Shown piece after piece: positions 59,458-64,000 of a stretch of 64,000 nucleotides of DNA. The stretch covers positions 18,918-82,917 of the forward strand of contig CAAEIG010000168.1 of the NCBI GenBank assembly GCA_900755895.1, read 5' to 3'. Every line of letters begins with the position of its first letter. Position 1 is the first letter of the stretch. The notes beneath the pieces are model-generated. The model had not been told where the DNA came from. It was given only the letters and a program-made list of their open reading frames with translations, and searched no databases. This stretch comes from Clostridia bacterium. GTDB taxonomy: Bacteria > Bacillota > Clostridia > Oscillospirales > Acutalibacteraceae. Position numbers and translations under genes: made by a program.

Positions 59458-59569
59458 CCTGCACCTCTCCTGCACTGTTTTCAAAACGGCGCTTTGCCGC
59501 AGCATACTGGATATAGTCCTCCACCTTGCCCGATCGGGCGAAACACTCCCATGCCTGTTTCACGTCCAC
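59372..59569 (-). CDS. Small YqzL-like protein overlapping recO
   Basis: A 65-residue frame beginning with GTG after GGGGGAG. Its first 25 residues, VDVKQAWECFARSGKVEDYIQYAAAK, fit the short YqzL-type protein (a W-x-x-F, T/S-G-x-(I/V)-x-x-Y pattern) that sits between era and recO in Firmicutes. Usual lengths are near 45-50 residues; here the frame continues 86 bases into recO in another reading frame, with a low-complexity tail rich in Gly and Arg. It may be real with a longer tail, or the stop-side may be shifted by a mutation. Function unknown. Confidence 0.6.
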   Translation of the reverse strand: MDVKQAWECFARSGKVEDYIQYAAAKRRFENSAGEVQGAGDNPGIDYQGADGGRERPSGHGAHQG

Positions 59570-59719
59570 AAAAACTCCCCCTTTCCAAAGGGCCTGCGCC
59601 CTCCTTCTACAAAAGAGTATTTGCGGTTCTTCCTCGGCTATGACAGGAAAAGATTTGTTCCTTCGACAGGTTCCGGCAGAAATCCCACGGCTTTTGTGCT
59701 AGCGCCCTCTAAAAAGGCC

Positions 59720-60634
59720 TCACAGCTCCAGGTCACGCTGGGAAAATCCCAGGCTTTGGAGCGTCTCTGGACGCTGCCGCCAATCCTCCTTCACCTTGAC
59801 CCACAACTGCAAATTGACCTTGCAGTCAAAAAAGCGTTCCAGATCCTGACGGGCTACGGTACCGATTTTTTTCAGCATAGCGCCGCCCTTGCCGATCAGA
59901 ATGCCCTTATGACCGGGCTTTTCGCAATACAGGGTGACATCCACATCCAGAATGCCGTCCCGGTCCTTCATCCGTTCGGTGACAGCCGCCACCCCGTGAG
60001 GGATCTCCTTATCCAGCAGCCGCAGCACCTTTTCCCGCACGATCTCCGAAGCGATCACCCGCTCCGGCTGGTCCGTGAGTGTGTCCTCTGGGAACAGGTG
60101 ACCTCCAGGCATGCACAGCTTTTTCAGCTCATCCAAAAGCTCGTCCATGCCACCGCCATCCTTGGCAGAGACAGGCACCACCGCCTGAAACTCATACATC
60201 TGGGAATACTGGGCAATCTGCTCCATAATGGGGCTTTTGTCCTCCAGCAAGTCCGTCTTGTTGATGGCTAGCACCGCAGGAACCTTGCCCGTCTGGAACC
60301 GCCGGATCAACTCCTGATCGGCTTTGGACACGGGAGCGCCAGCCTCTGTCACCAACAGGCAGGCATCCACGCCATCCACCGTGCTGGTGACCGACTTCAC
60401 CATATAGTCTCCCAAAGAGTTCTTGGGCTTAATCAGGCCGGGGGTATCCAAAAACACCAACTGGTCCTCCCCTTCGGTCAGCACACCCATAATCCGGGTA
60501 CGGGTGGTCTGGGGCTTTCTGGACACAATGGCAATCTTCTGCCCGATGAGCTTATTAAGCACAGAGGACTTGCCCACATTAGGCCTGCCCACAATGGCAA
60601 TAAACGCGGAACGTTCCTGGGGCATCGTTTCCAT
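59720..60634 (-). CDS. era: GTPase Era
   Basis: A 304-residue essential GTPase for 16S rRNA maturation and 30S assembly. G motifs: GRPNVGKSSVLN (G1), TTRTRIMG (G2 area), DTPGLIKPKNSLG (G3), NKTDLLED (G4) and SAKDGGG (G5). The C-terminal KH domain has IGKGGAMLKKIGTVARQDLERFFDCKVNLQLWVKVKEDWR. The start at 60634 follows AAAGGAATG. It sits between dgkA and the small YqzL-like gene, as in other Firmicutes. Confidence 0.96.
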   Translation of the reverse strand: METMPQERSAFIAIVGRPNVGKSSVLNKLIGQKIAIVSRKPQTTRTRIMGVLTEGEDQLVFLDTPGLIKPKNSLGDYMVKSVTSTVDGVDACLLVTEAGAPVSKADQELIRRFQTGKVPAVLAINKTDLLEDKSPIMEQIAQYSQMYEFQAVVPVSAKDGGGMDELLDELKKLCMPGGHLFPEDTLTDQPERVIASEIVREKVLRLLDKEIPHGVAAVTERMKDRDGILDVDVTLYCEKPGHKGILIGKGGAMLKKIGTVARQDLERFFDCKVNLQLWVKVKEDWRQRPETLQSLGFSQRDLEL

Positions 60635-60713
60635 ACGCACATTCCTTTCTATGCAACACAAGGGGGCCCCATGGTATCCCACGGCGCCTCCCTCTGCTTT
60701 TACTCTACTTATT

Positions 60714-61223
60714 TTATTTCCCATGGTGGAACCTGTCAAGGGATTCCCCCACCCAAGCAGGTCCCAAAAAGACAAATCCAGCAGCTACCGTCAGCGACAG
60801 ACAGAGCAACCCCAGTCGAGGCGGATTGGTCACAATGCTCCACAGAAGCTTCCAAAGCTCTGGCCGGAACAAGATCACCACACCTACCAACAAGGCCGCC
60901 ACAGCCGCCAGCAGCACTGCACCTGCCGCCATATCCTTGATGACACGGATGTACCGGTTTTGGCTTTTCTGGTTGAAATCACACAGCTTTTCCACAGCAG
61001 TGTTCAACAGCTCGGCAGACATCACCATACCGATGGCCAGCAATAGGCAAGCCATCTCCCCTCTACTCAGCGAAAGCTGGGAGGCAAAATACAGCACAAA
61101 AGCACAGGCCGTCAAATGGATCCGCATATTGCGCTCCGTCCGGATCCCTGCGCCGATCCCACGGAAGGCATCGGCAAAACTGTGCCAGATTCGCCGCTTT
61201 TTCCGGGGACTTTGATTACTCAC
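60714..61223 (-). CDS. dgkA: Diacylglycerol/undecaprenol kinase family protein
   Basis: A 169-residue membrane kinase of the DgkA family; Gram-positive members phosphorylate undecaprenol. SFADAFRGIGAGIRTERNMRIHL is the family N-terminus, and GMVMSAELLNTAVEKLCD carries the catalytic Glu and Asn/Glu metal site on helix 2; KDMAAGAVLLAAVAALLVGVVILF is helix 3. A further C-terminal helix (about 145-163) extends beyond the usual 125 residues. The GTG at 61223 overlaps the ybeY stop by eight bases; no clear ribosome site, so coupled translation is likely. Confidence 0.9.
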   Translation of the reverse strand: MSNQSPRKKRRIWHSFADAFRGIGAGIRTERNMRIHLTACAFVLYFASQLSLSRGEMACLLLAIGMVMSAELLNTAVEKLCDFNQKSQNRYIRVIKDMAAGAVLLAAVAALLVGVVILFRPELWKLLWSIVTNPPRLGLLCLSLTVAAGFVFLGPAWVGESLDRFHHGK

Positions 61224-61722
61224 GGGGAGTGGTGGCATAGCTGGCGCTGGCGGGCAGACCCAGCTCCCGCATGACCTGCTCTTCCTTCTCACGCATGCGC
61301 ACTCTGGCAAGGCCGCCGGCCTCATGGTCATAGCCCAGCAAGTGCAGCATGGAATGAGCGGTCAAAAAACCCATCTCACGCTCAAAGCTGTGACCGTAGG
61401 TCTTAGCCTGCTCCATGGCCTTGGGTACCGAAATTACAATATCACCCAGGATCTTGGCGCCGGTCTCATGGTTGACATCGTACTCTCCATTCTCTCCCAT
61501 GGGGAAGGAAAGCACATCGGTAGGGGCGTCTATATTCCGGTACTGCCGGTTCATCTCTTGAATCTGGTCGTTATCCACAAAGGACACGCTGATCTCCGCA
61601 GAGCCCTCAAAGCCCTCCAGCTGCAGCACTGCATGGCAACAGCGGCGAATAAGCATACGGATACCCGTGGGGATCTTCACTGCCTTCTGCTGATTCGAAA
61701 TAATTACTCTGATTTTTTCCAT
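61216..61722 (-). CDS. ybeY: Endoribonuclease YbeY
   Basis: A 168-residue zinc endoribonuclease for rRNA maturation and quality control. The motif HSMLHLLGYDHE gives the three zinc-binding His residues, and the preceding SVSFVDNDQIQEMNRQYRNIDAPTDVLSFPMGE is the conserved core with Arg and TDVLSFP. The ATG at 61722 is used here; a GTG at 61731 directly behind AAAGGAACG is an alternative. Between phoH and dgkA, as in most Firmicutes. Confidence 0.95.
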   Translation of the reverse strand: MEKIRVIISNQQKAVKIPTGIRMLIRRCCHAVLQLEGFEGSAEISVSFVDNDQIQEMNRQYRNIDAPTDVLSFPMGENGEYDVNHETGAKILGDIVISVPKAMEQAKTYGHSFEREMGFLTAHSMLHLLGYDHEAGGLARVRMREKEEQVMRELGLPASASYATTPRE

Positions 61723-61810
61723 TCTCTGCACCGTTCCTTTCTATGGAATCTCCAAAACCATCCGAGCTTTTCCATACCCAATTTCGGATGACTCATTTTC
61801 CCATTCCTTA

Positions 61811-62776
61811 TTATTTTGTAGCTCTTGAAGCCCGCTCATAGGCCCGAATGATATCCTGCACCAGCTTGTGTCGGACCACATCTTTTTCCGTAAAGCGGAA
61901 AATGGCGATATCTTCCACGCCTTTGAGGATCCGCACAGCCTCTTTTAAACCGGATTTCTTTCCATCCGGCAAATCGATCTGGGTCACATCCCCAGTGATC
62001 ACCATTTTTGAGTTGAACCCTAACCGGGTGAGGAACATCTTCATCTGCTCCCCAGTGGTATTCTGGGCCTCATCCAAAATAATGAAGCTGTCGTCCAAAG
62101 TGCGGCCACGCATATAGGCCAGGGGCGCCACTTCGATATTCCCACGTTCCACAAAACGCTGGTAGGTCTCCGCACCCAGCATATCAAACAGGGCGTCGTA
62201 CAAAGGCCGCAGATAGGGGTCCACCTTCTGCTGCAAATCGCCGGGCAAAAAACCCAGCTTTTCTCCGGCTTCCACCGCCGGCCGCGTGAGAATGATCCGG
62301 TTGACCTGCTGGGCCCGGAAGGCATTGACCGCCATGGCCACCGCCAAATAGGTCTTACCCGTGCCGGCAGGTCCCACACCGATAGTGATGGTGTTCTCTT
62401 TGATGTTTTCACAATAGGTGCGCTGACCCACGGTTTTGGGCTTGATGGGCTTGCCTTTGCTGGTGATGCATATCACATCCCCGGCAAGACGAGCCACCTT
62501 ATCCTCGCTGTCCTCACCTACCATGCGGATGCAGTAGCGCACATTCTGTTCCGTGAGGGTCTCCCCGCTGCCGATGAGCGTCATCAAGCTCTGCACAGTG
62601 CGGGAAGCCTTGTCCACGGCCTCCGGGTCTTCCCCGGTGATTTTCAGCTCCGAGTCCCGCACCACAAGAGTGACACCGAACTCCTTTTCAATCAGCCGGA
62701 CGTTCTCGTCAAAGCTGCCGAAAAGCGCCTCGGCTTGGCCCAGTCTGTCAAGATTGATCTTCTGTTCCAAACACAT
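61811..62776 (-). CDS. phoH: PhoH-like ATPase
   Basis: A 321-residue cytosolic P-loop protein. Walker A is GVGPAGTGKTYLAVAMAV (about residues 133-150), followed by ILTRPAVEAGEKLGFLPGDLQQKVDPYLRPLYDAL and Walker B in FIILDEAQNTTGEQMKMFLTRLGF, then MVITGDVTQIDLP. The N-terminal KH-like part (residues 1-70) binds RNA. PhoH proteins are RNA-linked ATPases acting next to YbeY. It starts behind its own promoter region at 62894-62923 or belongs to the yqfD transcript. Confidence 0.94.
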   Translation of the reverse strand: MCLEQKINLDRLGQAEALFGSFDENVRLIEKEFGVTLVVRDSELKITGEDPEAVDKASRTVQSLMTLIGSGETLTEQNVRYCIRMVGEDSEDKVARLAGDVICITSKGKPIKPKTVGQRTYCENIKENTITIGVGPAGTGKTYLAVAMAVNAFRAQQVNRIILTRPAVEAGEKLGFLPGDLQQKVDPYLRPLYDALFDMLGAETYQRFVERGNIEVAPLAYMRGRTLDDSFIILDEAQNTTGEQMKMFLTRLGFNSKMVITGDVTQIDLPDGKKSGLKEAVRILKGVEDIAIFRFTEKDVVRHKLVQDIIRAYERASRATK

Positions 62777-62893
62777 TCTCCTGTTTCTTCAAATTCTTTT
62801 TCTTTTTATGAAAAGCAAGAACACTCTGTCCCGCACCAAATCTTACCCCAAATTTCAGGGATTGCATCCCTTTTTCTCAAGCTTTCGCTAGCT

Positions 62894-62923
62894 ATTATAC
62901 CACAGGCTCCCGACAAACTTCAA
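62894..62923 (-). promoter_or_regulatory. Promoter of phoH and downstream genes
   Basis: Read leftward: TTGAAG (62923-62918), 18-base spacer, TATAAT (62899-62894). It lies between yqfD and phoH, giving phoH-ybeY-dgkA-era a promoter independent of sporulation. Confidence 0.7.
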
Positions 62924-62969
62924 GGGAAAACTCTATGAATACTTACCAAAATTTATTCCCATCCTTATA

Positions 62970-64000
62970 CTATTCAAACGAAATCTTGTGGACCACACCA
63001 ATCTCTTCCTCACAGCGACAGACAGCTTCCAGCACGCATACGCCATCCTCCATGCGATAGCTGAGCTCCTCCTTCACGATCCGGCTTCCTGCGGGCAATT
63101 CCTCTTTCTGCTGCCTCCTCAGCTCCAAGAGCGCCGCTTCCTGCCAATCCGCTTCCTCCAAAAGCACGTGCTCCTCCTGCAAGGGCTGCAGCACCGTTTT
63201 TTCCCAAACCAATGGCAACGCCCGTCCCAGAGGACTCCACGCAGTGGTGCTGGTCCAACTGCGGCACTCCTCTTCCTGGGTGTTGTAAAATCCCAGGGGA
63301 ATTTCAAAGCCAAACACCTGAAGGGTCTGCTGAGTTCTCTTATTCCCGGGCACTAAAACAGTCTTTTCTTGTGGCACCTCCACGGTGAATTCCCGATAGG
63401 TCAAGGCACGCACACTTCCTCTCGCTGCTCCCAGCACCTGATAGGGTTCTGAGGGCGGGGGTGACCAGGGATCCACCTCCTGCTCATACAGCCCGGCAAT
63501 CAGCAGCTGTCCCGGCTCCACAGTCTCTCCAATATCCACCTCAGGCCTGCCCCGTTCCGCGTTGATGGAGAGGATCGTCCCTGCTCTGGAAGCCACCATG
63601 TTGGACCACTCCTCCTCATCCACCACCTCCGGCGCAGAGAGCACCTCCTGCAGGGCCACCTCCACAAAACAGCCGTCGGTATTCACTGACAGCCAGGTGG
63701 CCTGGGGTAGCTTATTCTGCAATGACAACGCCGCGTCCTTGGGGTCAAAAGAACTCAACCGCACTCCCACACGGACGCCGCAGCTTTCTGCGGTTTCCAG
63801 AACCTGATGACGGGTCAGCGTCTCGGTCCCCGTCACAGTCACTCCCCAGCAGAAGCCGCTGAGAAACCAGTAAATCCCCACTCCACATGCCGCGCCAAAA
63901 ACCAAGCCTTTCCTGCGCCAGGCCCGTGCCGTCAAAAAGGGGACTCCCCGCTTTTTTATGATGTGGGGGTGAGCCCCGCACCGCCGGAACAGCGGACGGA
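62970..64000 (-). CDS. yqfD: Sporulation protein YqfD, 5' end outside window
   Basis: Membrane protein of the stage of sporulation group (YqfD/SpoIV-type) conserved in endospore formers. The frame is open through the window edge: the codons before the internal TTG at 63935 read RCGAHPHIIKKRGVPFLTARAWRRKG, the typical basic lead to the single membrane helix (LVFGAACGVGIYWFLSGFCWGVTV), so the start lies beyond 64000. A beta-rich extracytoplasmic domain follows (GTETLTRHQVLETAESCGVRVGVRLSSFDPKDA, then VASRAGTILSINAERGRPEVDIGETVEPGQLLIAG). About 340 residues are visible of an expected 390-400. Its presence supports a spore-forming ancestry. Confidence 0.9.
   Translation of the reverse strand, partial: RPLFRRCGAHPHIIKKRGVPFLTARAWRRKGLVFGAACGVGIYWFLSGFCWGVTVTGTETLTRHQVLETAESCGVRVGVRLSSFDPKDAALSLQNKLPQATWLSVNTDGCFVEVALQEVLSAPEVVDEEEWSNMVASRAGTILSINAERGRPEVDIGETVEPGQLLIAGLYEQEVDPWSPPPSEPYQVLGAARGSVRALTYREFTVEVPQEKTVLVPGNKRTQQTLQVFGFEIPLGFYNTQEEECRSWTSTTAWSPLGRALPLVWEKTVLQPLQEEHVLLEEADWQEAALLELRRQQKEELPAGSRIVKEELSYRMEDGVCVLEAVCRCEEEIGVVHKISFE

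Overview
The window looks like a chromosomal segment from a gut-type, strictly anaerobic, low-redundancy Clostridia genome, most probably Oscillospiraceae/Ruminococcaceae-like (Flavonifractor/Lawsonibacter/Oscillibacter neighbourhood). The reasons are the moderately high GC coding sequence combined with Gram-positive AGGAGG ribosome binding sites and TTGACA-N17-TATAAT promoters, a T-box leader, the sporulation gene yqfD, and the Firmicutes order yqfD-phoH-ybeY-dgkA-era-recO. The assignment is an inference; no rRNA, tRNA, CRISPR array, insertion sequence or prophage was recognised.

Layout. 1-3.8 kb: the end of a MATE exporter, then a leftward arsenic-type cluster (arsR, ArsP-like permease, CxxC thioredoxin-like protein, arsenate reductase) with two identical inverted operators. 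3.9-5.9 kb: a stand-alone phospholipase-D-nuclease/AAA-type ATPase protein of unknown role. 6.1-8.2 kb: a four-gene operon (SGNH hydrolase, divergent peptide deformylase, YfcE-type phosphodiesterase, GrpB). 8.3-9.7 kb: two tandem DUF4230 proteins. 9.9-13.3 kb: a large secreted beta-helix/SLH surface protein. 13.3-22.3 kb: housekeeping-like singletons (GNAT, TetR plus small membrane protein, cupin, DUF421, MFS, coiled-coil protein, second SGNH hydrolase, VOC protein). 22.5-26.9 kb: glycogen synthase with a repetitive N-terminal tail, a BNR hydrolase and a lactonase-fold protein. 27.1-29.7 kb: a T-box-controlled operon, probably sensing tRNA-Trp, encoding an HcxA-like dehydrogenase and a YkvI-type transporter. 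29.8-40.4 kb: peptide and sugar catabolism (PepF, UxaB, UxaA, sialidase, Gfo/Idh/MocA, cytosolic beta-helix protein, nucleoside hydrolase). 40.4-43.8 kb: an SLC13-like permease and FeoAB. 43.8-45.3 kb: a cobalamin riboswitch controlling a transcobalamin-like DUF4430 lipoprotein and an ECF S-component. 46.4-49.2 kb: an 861-residue fusion of CoA-disulfide reductase, rhodanese and sulfite-reductase/ferredoxin modules. 49.3-56.2 kb: thioesterase, tadA, a CPBP protease with a 57-bp minisatellite, htpG, MazG-like, methyltransferase, and a gene broken at a seven-C tract. 56.2-64 kb: mutS2, recO with a small overlapping YqzL-like gene, era, dgkA, ybeY, phoH and yqfD running off the end.

How the parts work together. 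The window suggests a host- or plant-glycan and nucleoside scavenger (sialidase, uronate enzymes, beta-helix protein, nucleoside hydrolase) that stores glycogen, imports ferrous iron and corrinoids, and handles reduced sulfur. The most interesting candidates for undescribed biology are the PLD/ATPase protein, the three-module sulfur redox fusion, the riboswitch-driven DUF4430/ECF corrinoid uptake pair and the T-box-controlled 2-oxoacid dehydrogenase/transporter pair. All functional calls rest on reading motifs by eye; no database search was run.
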